The notes beneath the pieces are model-generated. The model did no database searches, had not been told where the DNA came from, and saw only the letters and a program-made list of their open reading frames with translations. 64,000 bases of DNA from Bacteroidia bacterium (lineage in GTDB: Bacteria > Bacteroidota > Bacteroidia > AKYH767-A > OLB10): the NCBI GenBank assembly GCA_016788165.1, contig JAEUTH010000008.1, positions 62,001 through 126,000 of the forward strand, written 5' to 3'. Shown here one piece after another: positions 25,917 through 36,600 of the stretch (position 1 is its first letter; each line of letters starts with the position of its first letter). Position numbers and translations under genes: made by a program.

Positions 25917-26978
25917 TTATTTAACAACAGCAATTGCTTTGCCATCTACCAAATTAATTTGTCCGGTTATAATTACCTGATCGCCATCTTTTAGTCCTTC
26001 GCGTATCTCAACCTGGTTACCATAAACCCTGCCGGCAACAACCTTTTGAAGTTTGGCTTTACCGTTATCATTAATAAATACAAGATTGCTGTTTATACCA
26101 CCCTGAAATGCCGAGCGTGGTATGGTTAATGACGCTGTTTTTGTTTCAGGTGTAAAATGTGCTGTGCCATACATACCGGCTTTTAAGGCTTTGCCGGCAA
26201 TGTTTTTAATTTCAATTTCAACAGGATAGTTTAACGATGCATCGCTTTTTGCGGCAATAAATGTTATAACGCCTTGGTAAGTTGCTTCGGGATATACCGA
26301 TGCTGTTACTTCTACTTTATCGCCATTGCGTAATTGAATAATCTGATACTCGTTTACGTTTACGCTCAGTTTTAATTTTGAGTCATCAACAATTTCAACA
26401 ATTTTATTGCCGGCAGCAAGGTATGTACCTACTTCAACGTAGCGCACATTAACGATTCCATTAACAGGTGCCTTAATAATGGAGTTCATCAGGTTTTTAT
26501 TTACCTGCACTGCTTTTGCTTGCGCACTTTCTAATTCAAGGCGGGCATCGTCAACTTGTTTTTGTGTAACGCCTCCGGTTTTATAAGCTTGCTCGTAACG
26601 TGCCAGGTTTAATTTTAACTGTTCCAACCTTGCTTTAGCTTCGGTTTGATTGGCGTTTAATATTTCGTTTTCTATTTTGGCAATGGCCTGCCCCGCTTTT
26701 ACAACGCTGCCTTCTCTAACATATAATTGGCTTACACGACCTGCTAACTCAGCAGTTAACTCAATTTGATTTACGGCCTGAAAGTTTCCGTTTTCGTTAA
26801 ACGACTGATCAATGTCAGTAGTTTTAATTGTTTGAATTTGCACCGGTACGGCACCCGCAGAACTTTCGCGAACGATTTCGATTTTGGCCTCATTCGAATT
26901 TTTATTTGCATTCAGTTTCCAGGCGATAAGTCCCAGTGAAACAATTATTAAGCTGCTGTATGTGATTATCTTTTTCAT
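25917..26978 (-). CDS. RND efflux periplasmic adaptor subunit
   Basis: The 353-residue membrane-fusion protein starts with a signal or anchor helix (MKKIITYSSLIIVSLGLIAW) and has a lipoyl/biotinyl-like half (LTAELAGRVSQLYVREGSVV). A helical hairpin around EQLKLNLARYEQAYKTGGVT and the second lipoyl half IIKAPVNGIVNVRYVEVGTY are followed by beta-barrel domains. It links the inner-membrane pump to the TolC-like protein. It lies between those two genes and has no lipobox. Confidence 0.93.
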   Translation of the reverse strand: MKKIITYSSLIIVSLGLIAWKLNANKNSNEAKIEIVRESSAGAVPVQIQTIKTTDIDQSFNENGNFQAVNQIELTAELAGRVSQLYVREGSVVKAGQAIAKIENEILNANQTEAKARLEQLKLNLARYEQAYKTGGVTQKQVDDARLELESAQAKAVQVNKNLMNSIIKAPVNGIVNVRYVEVGTYLAAGNKIVEIVDDSKLKLSVNVNEYQIIQLRNGDKVEVTASVYPEATYQGVITFIAAKSDASLNYPVEIEIKNIAGKALKAGMYGTAHFTPETKTASLTIPRSAFQGGINSNLVFINDNGKAKLQKVVAGRVYGNQVEIREGLKDGDQVIITGQINLVDGKAIAVVK

Positions 26979-27011
26979 TTTATTGATTATTTATTTTTAT
27001 GTTGAAGGTGT

Positions 27012-28373
27012 TTAGTTTGCTAAATTAAGTAGGGTGCCGTTAGCGCGCATTTGTTCCAACTCGGCTATTTTGTAGTTTAAAAGACTTTTGGTGTAAATGT
27101 TTTGTGCTTCTAAGTAAGCCGTTTGCGAGTCGAGCAAATCAGTAAGAGAACTTAAGCCTAAGTTATAATTATTGCGGTTAGCTTGATAAACCGATTCTGA
27201 CAGTTTTACGTTTTCTTTTTGCGCTTGTGCAACATGACGGGTGTTGCTCATTTGAATGCGTGCATTTTCATTGCTTGCTTCAAGGTTTATGGCCGATGCT
27301 TTGCGTTGTGTTTCCAACTGACTAATTTTAATGTTGCTTTGTGCAACTTTTGCATTGCGTGCAAACCCACTGAAAATAGGAACCTGCAAACGTACACCCA
27401 CGCTGCCCATACCATAGCTTATTGCCGGATTAGAACCTGTAAACACATCTGACAAATTATCGCTTACGATATTGTAATTGTAATTGGCGTATGCATTTAG
27501 CTTAGGGTAATTGGCTGCACGTAGTGTATTACGTTCAAGCATGTTTAGTTTAATCTGTGTATCCAATAACTTTAACTCTGTGCTTGCTTCGGGGCTATAC
27601 AAATTGGGTTGTGCTATGGCAGGTATAACAATATTCGAAACATCCAAAGTATCTAATACCAATTGTGTAGCATAAGGTAAACCCAGTGTTACTTTAAGCT
27701 GATTGGTTTTTAATGCAACATCGTTTTGAGCTTGCGTTAAGCGCGATTGTGCATTTATAAGGTTTACCTTTATCCTATCTACATCCACCTTACGTAAAAG
27801 GCCATTTTCATATTTGCCTTCAGACGCCTGTACCAGTTGCTGCATTATTTCAATGGTATGTTGTTGCAACTTTGCCTCCTCCATACTGGTTAATATTTGA
27901 TAGTATTGTTGAGCTATAGTGCTAACCACTTGCTCTTTGGTTTGTTGTGTGTTAACACGTGCATAATCGCGGCCTGCTTTGGCAGCCTTCAACCCTTCAA
28001 GTGCAGCTACATCAATAAGCGCTTGTGTGGCTTCTACGCCAACTACAGAGCTATAAGCGGTACCGGCTTCTATTTTATTGGGGCCCTCACTGGTACCGCC
28101 ACCCAAACCGGCCGGTAAAACCAATACCTGGCGTTTGTAATTATTGTTTACGCTACCGTTGCCATTTATTTGTGGCAATGTAAGGCCGCGTGTTTCTGTA
28201 ATTTGTTTTTCAACCAATGCCTCTTCTAATTTGCTTACTTGTATATCATAGCTTTGATCTAATCCGATTTTAAGCAAATCTTTTAATGTTAATGACTTGG
28301 TTTGTGCCCAAACATTATTTGTTAGTAGCAAGGTTGTAATTACCAGTATGCTGTTTTTAAAATTTAGTTTCAT
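27012..28373 (-). CDS. TolC-family outer-membrane efflux protein
   Basis: Counted from the ATG at 28373 (453 residues), the protein has a signal peptide (MKLNFKNSILVITTLLLTNN, cleaved near VWAQ) and two outer-membrane efflux protein repeats. These contain long helices such as AAKAGRDYARVNTQQTKEQV and QLETQRKASAINLEASNENA. A longer start at 28406 adds no signal-like residues. It forms the exit duct of the tripartite pump. It is the first gene of the RND operon and is divergent from a LytS/LytTR regulatory pair that may control it. Confidence 0.92.
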   Translation of the reverse strand: MKLNFKNSILVITTLLLTNNVWAQTKSLTLKDLLKIGLDQSYDIQVSKLEEALVEKQITETRGLTLPQINGNGSVNNNYKRQVLVLPAGLGGGTSEGPNKIEAGTAYSSVVGVEATQALIDVAALEGLKAAKAGRDYARVNTQQTKEQVVSTIAQQYYQILTSMEEAKLQQHTIEIMQQLVQASEGKYENGLLRKVDVDRIKVNLINAQSRLTQAQNDVALKTNQLKVTLGLPYATQLVLDTLDVSNIVIPAIAQPNLYSPEASTELKLLDTQIKLNMLERNTLRAANYPKLNAYANYNYNIVSDNLSDVFTGSNPAISYGMGSVGVRLQVPIFSGFARNAKVAQSNIKISQLETQRKASAINLEASNENARIQMSNTRHVAQAQKENVKLSESVYQANRNNYNLGLSSLTDLLDSQTAYLEAQNIYTKSLLNYKIAELEQMRANGTLLNLAN

Positions 28374-28724
28374 TACTATTTGAATTTTTATTTGGTTGCC
28401 TAACAAGGGTTATACTATAGCTTCTTGAAAGTGAGACCAAAATTGCAGGTTTTAGCAGTGTGCATAGTTTGCTTTATAACCTAAACAGTAAAATTCATTA
28501 CTGAAACGGAGTATTAGCCTACCGAACTTTTTAAGGTGGTTTAGCTTATTAAATCCAATAAATGGTTGCCAAAAAGGTTTCGGATGTTTAAAATGCTGCT
28601 TCGGTTTGCAATTTGGCTTGTTGGGTTTATTAGATTGAAGTTGTTAATCCACAATCTGTTTATTTTGCTTCGTAAATATTAAAACCAATTTTATTTTGAA
28701 TATTCATTTTACAAGAGTTTAGAT
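28374..28724. promoter_or_regulatory. Divergent promoter region of the RND operon and LytS/LytTR genes
   Basis: This 351 bp non-coding region separates the TolC-like gene from the kinase gene, so it must carry both promoters. It is AT rich. I see no repeated element clear enough to name as the LytTR binding site. Confidence 0.5.
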
Positions 28725-29816
28725 ATGACAACCCGAAAAGAGCAATGGGCAAAATTTATTAATAAGCATTACAAGTATTTTTTAATACCAATAATATTTT
28801 TTGCACATAAATTATTGTTTTTCCTAACCGACCCTTATGCCGAACCATTACGCAATCTCGCATTAGCCGAAATTTTTATTCAAAACTTGGGCTTGCTGTT
28901 TTTTTCAACCATACTGGTTCATGGCAGTATCAGAATAACAAACAGATTAAACAAGCGGTTGCCTTGGGCAGCGGCACCTGCATTGCGTGTAGTAGTACAA
29001 ATATTTGCACAACTATTATTATCAACGGTATGGATATTTATATATCAGTTTATAATTGTTAAGCTATTGTTTGATGTAAATATGATTACACTGATTACCT
29101 CCGACAATCTTACACCGGAAATTCGATTTGTTATTTGGCGCTTCTTTTTTGCATCTGCTTTAATTTCTTTATTGGCAAGTCTGATAATATCAGGACGCAA
29201 TTTCCGTATCGAATCCGCAGAAATAAAAATACAAACTGCACACCTCAAGCAAGTGGCTGCACAAGCCGAGTTGCAGGCGTTAAAACTACAGCTCGACCCA
29301 CATTTTGTGTTTAATAATTTTAGTACGTTATCGGCCTTAATTGAAGAAGATAAAGCCCTGGCGCAAACCTTTGTCGAAAGCCTTTCGCGTGTGTATCGTT
29401 ACATGGTTCAAAACATACATAGCGATACCATTACATTGCAAAAAGAAGTGAAGTTTATCGAATCATATAATTATTTAATAAGCATCAGGCATGGCGATAA
29501 TGTGCGCATTGCGATTAACATTGCCGATGAGTTTCTTCAGAAAAGAATACCACCTATTACATTACAACTGCTTATAGAAAATGCCATTAAGCATAACATG
29601 GCTACCAAAGCAAAACCACTTACTATAAACATATATGTAGCAGATAACAAGTTGATAGTAAGTAACAACTTGCAATTGATAGCTATTCCGCATCAGGCTT
29701 CATCGCATATCGGACTTGAAAATATAAAGTCACGTTATCGGATTGTTTCGGGCGTTGAGCCTGTAATTATTGTAACTGCAGATAACTTTGGGGTTAAACT
29801 TCCCTTATTAGACTAA
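28725..29816 (+). CDS. LytS-type sensor histidine kinase
   Basis: The 363-residue protein has four N-terminal helices (about 15-150) and then a linker coiled coil. The His_kinase domain has LQLDPHFVFNNFSTLSALIE (phospho-acceptor His in DPHF), and the ATP-binding part has LLIENAIKHN and SSHIGLENIKSRYRI. There is no separate extracellular sensor domain, so the helices probably detect the signal. It is 9 bp upstream of a LytTR response regulator and divergent from an RND operon, which suggests control of efflux (inference). Confidence 0.9.
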   Translation: MTTRKEQWAKFINKHYKYFLIPIIFFAHKLLFFLTDPYAEPLRNLALAEIFIQNLGLLFFSTILVHGSIRITNRLNKRLPWAAAPALRVVVQIFAQLLLSTVWIFIYQFIIVKLLFDVNMITLITSDNLTPEIRFVIWRFFFASALISLLASLIISGRNFRIESAEIKIQTAHLKQVAAQAELQALKLQLDPHFVFNNFSTLSALIEEDKALAQTFVESLSRVYRYMVQNIHSDTITLQKEVKFIESYNYLISIRHGDNVRIAINIADEFLQKRIPPITLQLLIENAIKHNMATKAKPLTINIYVADNKLIVSNNLQLIAIPHQASSHIGLENIKSRYRIVSGVEPVIIVTADNFGVKLPLLD

Positions 29817-29825
29817 ATTATAATA

Positions 29826-30587
29826 ATGATGAAATTTTTAATTGTTGAAGATGAAAAACCCAATGCCAACCGCTTAAAAAAGATGGTTGAGCAGTTGGAT
29901 AATACCTATCAGGTTGTAGATATGGTTGATTCGGTTTCAGGTGCTGTTGAATGGTTTAACCAAAACACCCACCCCGAAATTGTTTTGATGGACATCAGGT
30001 TGGCTGATGGATTAAGTTTTGATATTTTTAGTCGTGTAAAGGTTGGCAGTGCCGTAATATTTACAACTGCTTATGATGAATATGCATTGCAGGCTTTTAA
30101 AGTAAATGGTGTTGATTATTTATTAAAGCCCATAGAAGCCGAAGAACTTGAAACTGCAATAGCCAAAGTAAAACAAACTCATATCAGTGCAACTGCCAAT
30201 CCCTATCTGGACGAATTAATGAGTTATATCAAACAGAAAGATGTAACATACCGTAGCCGCTTTTTGTTTCCTTATAAGGATGGATATAAAACTATTAATG
30301 TATCAGAAATTGACCTTATTTATTCGGAGGATAAAAACACACACTTGATATTACAAAACGGAACTATGCAAATGGCCGGTCAAACTTTAGAGGAGTTAGA
30401 AGAACAGTTAGACCCTGCAGTATTCTTTCGTGCCAACAGGCAATACATTATTAATATAAACAGCATCGAGAGCATACACAATCACTTTAATGGCAAACTA
30501 AAAGTTGTAGTGCGAAAGCAGACGCAGCATGAAATATTGGTAAGCAAAGAAAAAGCACCTTTGTTTAAACAATGGCTTGACAGGTAA
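29826..30587 (+). CDS. LytTR-family response regulator
   Basis: The 253-residue protein has a receiver domain with MKFLIVEDEKPNANRLKKMV at the start, the phosphorylated Asp in IVLMDIRLADGLSFDIF and a closing VDYLLKPI. A LytTR DNA-binding domain follows (about 145-250), including IYSEDKNTHLI, FFRANRQYIININSI and VSKEKAPLFKQWL. It pairs with the upstream LytS-like kinase, 9 bp apart. Targets are unknown; the divergent RND operon is the nearest candidate. Confidence 0.93.
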   Translation: MMKFLIVEDEKPNANRLKKMVEQLDNTYQVVDMVDSVSGAVEWFNQNTHPEIVLMDIRLADGLSFDIFSRVKVGSAVIFTTAYDEYALQAFKVNGVDYLLKPIEAEELETAIAKVKQTHISATANPYLDELMSYIKQKDVTYRSRFLFPYKDGYKTINVSEIDLIYSEDKNTHLILQNGTMQMAGQTLEELEEQLDPAVFFRANRQYIININSIESIHNHFNGKLKVVVRKQTQHEILVSKEKAPLFKQWLDR

Positions 30588-30679
30588 CCCAAAGCATGAA
30601 TTAGTTTATGTGATAGCTTAGTTGTGTAAGTAAAATGCAAACAGATTTATAAAAAAGAAGCCTTTAAGTTTTCGGAATG

Positions 30680-31903
30680 TTATTCGTAAATTGTTTTTAG
30701 TCTGAAAACTTTTGTTTCATGCGATTGTATTATGCCATTATAAATTTTACCGTGCCCTACGTTTTTATGCAACCATAAATCCTTAATTTGATATTTATGT
30801 TTTAGCCCCAGTGATGCAAACGATAAGTTGCAATTTTTTTGAGCTTCACTTTTATTGAGTATAGCTACAGCATAATCGCCATTATGCAATGGTTTTACAA
30901 ATACATTCCAAACGGAGTCATTAATAATTCTAACGGCTTGTTTACCTAATGTATCCTGATTAATGGCAATAATATCGGCATTGAGAAGTATTTTTTTAGT
31001 GGCTTCATTCATGTTTCGCAAATCGTTGCTGGCATATAACGGTGCGGCCATTAACGCCCAAATACTAAATTGACTTTGATATTCTGTATCACTGCAACCG
31101 GTACCGCCACCATCGGCCGATGGGCCTTTTTTTCCGTATAAACCGGCAATCAACATGTCGGCATCATTCCAATGGCCGGGGCCTGCATATTTATGTAACC
31201 CGGCATTGGCATCCAGAATATCCATTATGCCTAAGCCCCAGGTTTCAGTTGGTTTCATTTGCCATTTGTCTCTTATATCTAATGTTGTTCGCCATAAATG
31301 ACCACCGGCTTGTGCAGCCCAAAGCCAGGGTTGGCGCTCGCCCCACTCGCATATACCAAACAGTATTTGACGGTTGGTTTTTTTCAAGGCATCCGACATT
31401 GTCAGGTATCTGCTTTTGGCCGTATTTGAATCAATGGGTGCATGGCAATAGTCGTACTTTAAATAATCAACCTGCCATGTTGCAAATGTTTTAGCATCCT
31501 GTTCTTCAAAATGTAAACTGGCAGTATAGCCCGCACAAGTTAGTAATGCAGCATCGCTGTAAATACCCAGTTTTAAACCCTTGCTGTGTACGTAGTCGGC
31601 CAATGCTTTAATGCCCGATGGAAATTTTTTAGCATCGGCAATCAGGTTGTTTTTATTATCGCGCCCACCTTGCCAGCCATCATCAATAAAAATATACGTG
31701 TAGCCTGCATCGCGCATGCCGCTGGCTACCATAGCATCAGCCATTTCTTTAATAGATTGTTCGGTAATATTATCACCAAAAAAATTCCACGACATCCAAC
31801 CCATTAGAGGTGTAGCTGCAGGTATGGTATTGGTTTGCGAGTTTTGCCCTATAGCGTATTTAAAAACTGATATACAAAGTAGTATGCATGCAAGGTGTTT
31901 CAT
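30680..31903 (-). CDS. Secreted GH27 alpha-galactosidase
   Basis: The 407-residue protein has a signal peptide (MKHLACILLCISVFKYAIGQ) and a GH27 catalytic barrel. It has TPLMGWMSWNFFGDNITE, YIFIDDGWQGGRDN, and KYDYCH with the nucleophile D151. LWRTTLDI carries the likely acid/base D209, and GHWNDADML lies further on. A C-terminal beta domain follows (about 310-407). It should release alpha-linked galactose from oligosaccharides in the periplasm or outside. No T9SS sorting domain is present. It is a lone gene with no SusC/SusD neighbours in the window. Confidence 0.92.
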   Translation of the reverse strand: MKHLACILLCISVFKYAIGQNSQTNTIPAATPLMGWMSWNFFGDNITEQSIKEMADAMVASGMRDAGYTYIFIDDGWQGGRDNKNNLIADAKKFPSGIKALADYVHSKGLKLGIYSDAALLTCAGYTASLHFEEQDAKTFATWQVDYLKYDYCHAPIDSNTAKSRYLTMSDALKKTNRQILFGICEWGERQPWLWAAQAGGHLWRTTLDIRDKWQMKPTETWGLGIMDILDANAGLHKYAGPGHWNDADMLIAGLYGKKGPSADGGGTGCSDTEYQSQFSIWALMAAPLYASNDLRNMNEATKKILLNADIIAINQDTLGKQAVRIINDSVWNVFVKPLHNGDYAVAILNKSEAQKNCNLSFASLGLKHKYQIKDLWLHKNVGHGKIYNGIIQSHETKVFRLKTIYE

Positions 31904-31977
31904 GTTGTAAATAAATCAGATGTGAAAATGAGCAGCAGGCAGTATGTATTGCGTTAAAAGCATTTGCAGTATTGTAT

Positions 31978-32322
31978 TTAAGCTTTTCTTACAAATTCAG
32001 ATTTTAATGCCATTGATCCAAAGCCTTCAATTTTGCAATCAATATTATGATCCGATTCAAAGTTAAGGCGAATGTTTTTAACCTTAGTGCCTGCCTTTAC
32101 AGGTTTGGGCGCACCTTTAACCGGCAAATCTTTTACCACAATTACCGAGTCGCCATTTTGCAATTCATTGCCATTGGCATCAAGTATTTTTTCGGTTTCT
32201 GTATTGTTTGTTGCTTCTGTATGCATGCTCCATTCATAAAAGCATTGCGAACAAACTAACATGTCATTATCAACGTATGTGTATTCCGACATGCATGCCG
32301 GACATTTAAGTATATCGCTCAT
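31978..32322 (-). CDS. yjdM: YjdM/PhnA-type zinc-ribbon protein
   Basis: This 114-residue cytoplasmic protein has an N-terminal zinc ribbon, C7-x2-C10 and C24-x2-C27 ([20 protein letters not shown]), and a beta-barrel C-terminal part. That part contains [20 protein letters not shown] and [14 protein letters not shown], as in YjdM/PhnA. Despite the old alkylphosphonate name, a role in phosphonate use is not established for this family. It lies 47 bp downstream of the DNA alkylation repair gene. Confidence 0.9.
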   Translation of the reverse strand: MSDILKCPACMSEYTYVDNDMLVCSQCFYEWSMHTEATNNTETEKILDANGNELQNGDSVIVVKDLPVKGAPKPVKAGTKVKNIRLNFESDHNIDCKIEGFGSMALKSEFVRKA

Positions 32323-32369
32323 GTTATTAAAATTAAAAATTAATTGTTGCGCAAAATTAATGGTTACAA

Positions 32370-33470
32370 TTAAATGAGCACAAATTGAGTTTTCACTTTT
32401 TCTGTTCCGTTAATAATAATGCCCAGATAATGTTTGCCTGTATAATATTGACGTGTAGTTATAAGCTTAAAGTTGTGTGCTTTATTAATTACGCGTGCCT
32501 CTCCAGCGTTTAAAATGCCTTCGGTTATTTTAAATATTTTTTTATAGTGCGTTCCGTTTTTTAGCATAAAGTAAATTGCGTATTCAACTCTGATATTTTG
32601 TTTGGTTGTATGCCGGTTTACAATACTAAATGCAAATGGTAACTTAGTACCTGTTTGTATTTTTTCATATTGCAAATTAAACTGACTTACATTGATTTTG
32701 GCGGAGTTTTGTAAGGCATATAATTTTAAAATTTCGATGTTGCCTTGCTTTAATAAAGTACGACAGCCGTGTTTTATAATGCAATCGGTTAGTTCATTTT
32801 TGCCTTTCCATTTTTTAGCCAATGCCAATACAACTTGCGGATTATCTTTCGAAATATCATTTAAGTTGTTGGCAACACTACGCCTCACATAATCCGATGA
32901 ATCGGCTTTAAGGTTTTCTAAAATGGGCAATATCGGTTCCGGATTTTTTTTAAATGCCGGCAATGCCATAGCCCATGGTAAGCTTGGCCGCATACCTTCG
33001 CTGGCCAAACGTCTTACATGTTGGTTTTTGTGTTTACTCCAACCTAACATTTGATTTATGGCTTCTTGCGGATATTTAATTATAAAAGGCCTGATAGCGT
33101 ATTCGCAACTAACAAATTGGGTAATATTTTCAATGGCTTTAATGGATGCTTTATAATTTGCAATGCCGTACTGCTCAATATAATCGGGTAAAAACATATA
33201 GCCAAAAAGGTTTTGGCTGCTATTGTTTTTTTGCAAGTCAGCAGCAATTTTACAAAGTAGTATTGCAGCCTCATTAAAATTGTCCGGCATAAATTTATGC
33301 AGTACTTTGGTGGTGTGTCTTATCCTTTCTTTCAGTTCCATTTGCTGCCAGCTTTCATCAAATATGGCTTTAATAAATTTTTTTAAATCCAGTGCAGGTA
33401 TGTGAGGTTGTGCAGTTTCAATAAATGATTGATAAAATGCAGTTGTATAAATATCTTTTAATGCAGTCAT
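32370..33470 (-). CDS. DNA alkylation repair protein, HEAT-repeat type
   Basis: The 366-residue protein is an all-helical HEAT-like repeat solenoid resembling AlkD-type or AlkC-type alkylpurine DNA glycosylases. Conserved stretches are [40 protein letters not shown] and [20 protein letters not shown] beta-rich C-terminal part (about 265-366) follows the helices and could add DNA binding, as in AlkC. It probably excises alkylated purines. It has no signal peptide, so it is cytoplasmic. Confidence 0.82.
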   Translation of the reverse strand: MTALKDIYTTAFYQSFIETAQPHIPALDLKKFIKAIFDESWQQMELKERIRHTTKVLHKFMPDNFNEAAILLCKIAADLQKNNSSQNLFGYMFLPDYIEQYGIANYKASIKAIENITQFVSCEYAIRPFIIKYPQEAINQMLGWSKHKNQHVRRLASEGMRPSLPWAMALPAFKKNPEPILPILENLKADSSDYVRRSVANNLNDISKDNPQVVLALAKKWKGKNELTDCIIKHGCRTLLKQGNIEILKLYALQNSAKINVSQFNLQYEKIQTGTKLPFAFSIVNRHTTKQNIRVEYAIYFMLKNGTHYKKIFKITEGILNAGEARVINKAHNFKLITTRQYYTGKHYLGIIINGTEKVKTQFVLI

Positions 33471-33657
33471 ATTCTAATACATTTTTTTAGTGCAGTTGTG
33501 TTGTTGATGTGATTAAACAGCATCAATAAATAATAATAGATTGGATTTAATGGATATGTTACAAATTAATTAAAGTATGAAAGTTGGTTTATAAAATTCG
33601 AATCTATTAATACAACTTATATACATTTATCAAATAAACCCCATGATATATTTTGTT

Positions 33658-36600
33658 ATGAAAAAACTAAATATTTTTTTATGCATGTTGTTAACTTCAG
33701 CATGTAGTAATTTTATTCAGGCGCAAACAGAGATGCGTTTGCTCAGGTTTCCGGCTGTAAGTAGTACGCATATTGCTTTTACTTATGCAGGCGATTTGTA
33801 TCAGGTTTCCATTAGTGGCGGTGTGGCGCAAAAGCTTACCACCGATGTTGGATATGAGTGTTTTGCTCGTTATGCACCCGATGGTAAAACCATAGCATTT
33901 ACGGGTCAGTATGATGGCAATTCCGAAGTTTATACCATACCTGCAACGGGTGGTACACCACAACGATTAACCTATACAGCAACATTAAATCGAGATGATG
34001 TAAGCGACCGCATGGGGCCCAACAACATTGTAATTACCTGGCGCGATGCCGAAAGCATTGTATATCGTTCACGTTGCAAAACGTTTAACGATTTTAAAGG
34101 AAAACTTTTTGTTGCTAACAACAAAGGTGGCCTTAGTAATGAATTGCCTTTTCCGGCCGGAGGATTTTGTTCTTACGCACCCGATAAATCAAAATTGGCC
34201 TTAAACCGAATATTCCGCGAGTTTCGCACCTGGAAATATTACGAAGGGGGTATGGCTGATGATGTTTGGATTTATGATTTTGCTACACAAAAAACAGAAA
34301 ACATTACCAACAATAAAGCGCAGGATATTTTTCCGATGTGGCATGATGATAAAATATATTTTGCCAGCGATCGCGACCGGGTAATGAACTTGTTTTGCTA
34401 CAATACAGCTACAAAACAAACCACAAAGATTACACAGTTTACTGATTATGATGTAAAGTTTCCATCGCTTGGCCCCGGTTATATTGCTTTTGAAAATGCA
34501 GGTTATATTTATTTGTTTGATTTAAAAACACAACAGATAAATAAGGTAAACATCAGCATAGCCGATGATTTTGCAGGCGGCCGTAATGAGTGGATTGATG
34601 CCGCTAAATACATAACCGACTTTTCAGTAGCTCCTGATGGTAACAGGGTTTTGTTAAGTGGGCGTGGCGAAGTTTGGAGTTTACCTGCAAAAACAGGCAT
34701 TACCCGTAATATAACACAAAACTTTATGGCACATGAAAGAAATGCGGTTTGGAGCCCTAATGGTAAACTAATTGCGTATATAAGTGATGTTAACGGTGAA
34801 GACGAAGTGTATATTCAACAAGCAAATGAAACAGGTACTGCAAAACAACTGACTAAAAATGGTGATACGTATAAGTATGCTATCGATTGGTCGCCAGATA
34901 GCAAATACATTGCCTGGTCGGATAATAAACTTCGCCTGTTTTATGTAAATGTAGAAACGGGCAACATCACCTTAGCCGACCAGGGAAAAACCTGGGAACA
35001 TAATAGTTGGAACTGGTCGCCCGACAGCCGTTGGCTGGCTTTTAGCAGGAGTGATGATGATAGGGTTATAAAAATATTTTTACACAACTTGGCTACTAAA
35101 GAAAATACTTTGGTTACCGATGCTTGGTACGAATCGCACAGTCCATCGTTTAGTGATGATGGAAAGTTTTTGCTTTTTGTTTCTGATCGTGATTTTAATC
35201 CTACTTATAGCAATACTGAATGGAACCATGCATATTCAAACATGTCGAAAGTGTATATGATGGCATTAACAAAAAAAACACCCTCGCCATTTAGTCCTAA
35301 GAATGATGAAGTACGTGAGGTAACTGAAAGCAAACCTGAAGATGAAAAATCAAATACCAATAAACCATCTGACAAAACAGATAAACCGAAGGAAGGAATT
35401 AATAATCCTGTAGATATAGATTTCGATGGCATACAAGGCCGCATTGTTTCGTTGCCTATAAGTGCGGCAAATTACTGGCATGCCAATATGGTGGGCAACA
35501 TGGTATATTATATGCACTCGAAAACCGGTGCTGATGATGTTACACTTAAAGTATATGATTTAAAAGAAAGGAAGGAAACAGAAGTAGGGCAGGTAAGCAG
35601 TTATGGTTTAACAGCCGACAATAAAAAGATGTTGATTAATAAGGATAGCAAATACTATATTATAGAATTACCCAAAAGTAAAGCTGAGCTAAAAGATGCT
35701 GTTGACCTGAGTGCTATGCGCATTTTTGTTAATCGTAAACAAGAATGGAATCAGATTTATAATGAATCGTGGCGGCAAATGCGCGACTTTTTTTGGGACC
35801 CAACCATGCACGGTGTTGATTGGGCTGCCATGCGTACCAAATACCAACCTTTGTTGCCTTATGTAAATCATAGGAACGACTTAACGTATGTGATTGGCGA
35901 AATGATTGGTGAATTAAATTGTGGCCATGCTTATGTGGGCGGTGGCGACAAGCCCGAAGCCGAAAAAGTAAAACTTGGTTTGTTGGGCGCACAACTAAAA
36001 CGCGATGCCAATGGTTTTTATAAAATTGATAAAATACTTAAAGGCGCTAACTGGAATAAACAGCAACGCTCGCCACTTACCGAAATGGGTGTTGATGCTA
36101 AAGAAGGCGATTATATAATTGCTGTAAACGGAACGCCCACCAATCAGATGAATGATATTTATGCATCGTTAATGAATACAGCAGGTAAGCAGGTAGAATT
36201 AAGCCTTAACAGTAAGCCTGAAAAAGCAGGTGCGCGCAAAGTTATTGTTGTACCAATTGACAACGAAGCAGCACTTTATTATTACAACTGGGTGCAACAC
36301 AATATTGATTACGTTAACCAGGCAACGCAAGGCAAGGTTGGATACCTGCACATACCCAATATGGGTGTTGAGGGACTTAATGAATTTGTAAAACATTTTT
36401 ATCCGCAGCAAACCAAAAGTGCTTTGATTATTGACGACCGCGGTAATGGTGGTGGCAATGTATCGCCCATGATTATTGAACGTTTAAACCGTGAGTTGGC
36501 TATGGTAAATATATCGCGTAATGTGGCCGTATCGCCAAATCCGGGCGATATGGTAGTAGGCCCCAAGGTGGTGCTTATTGACCAATACAGCGCAAGCGAT

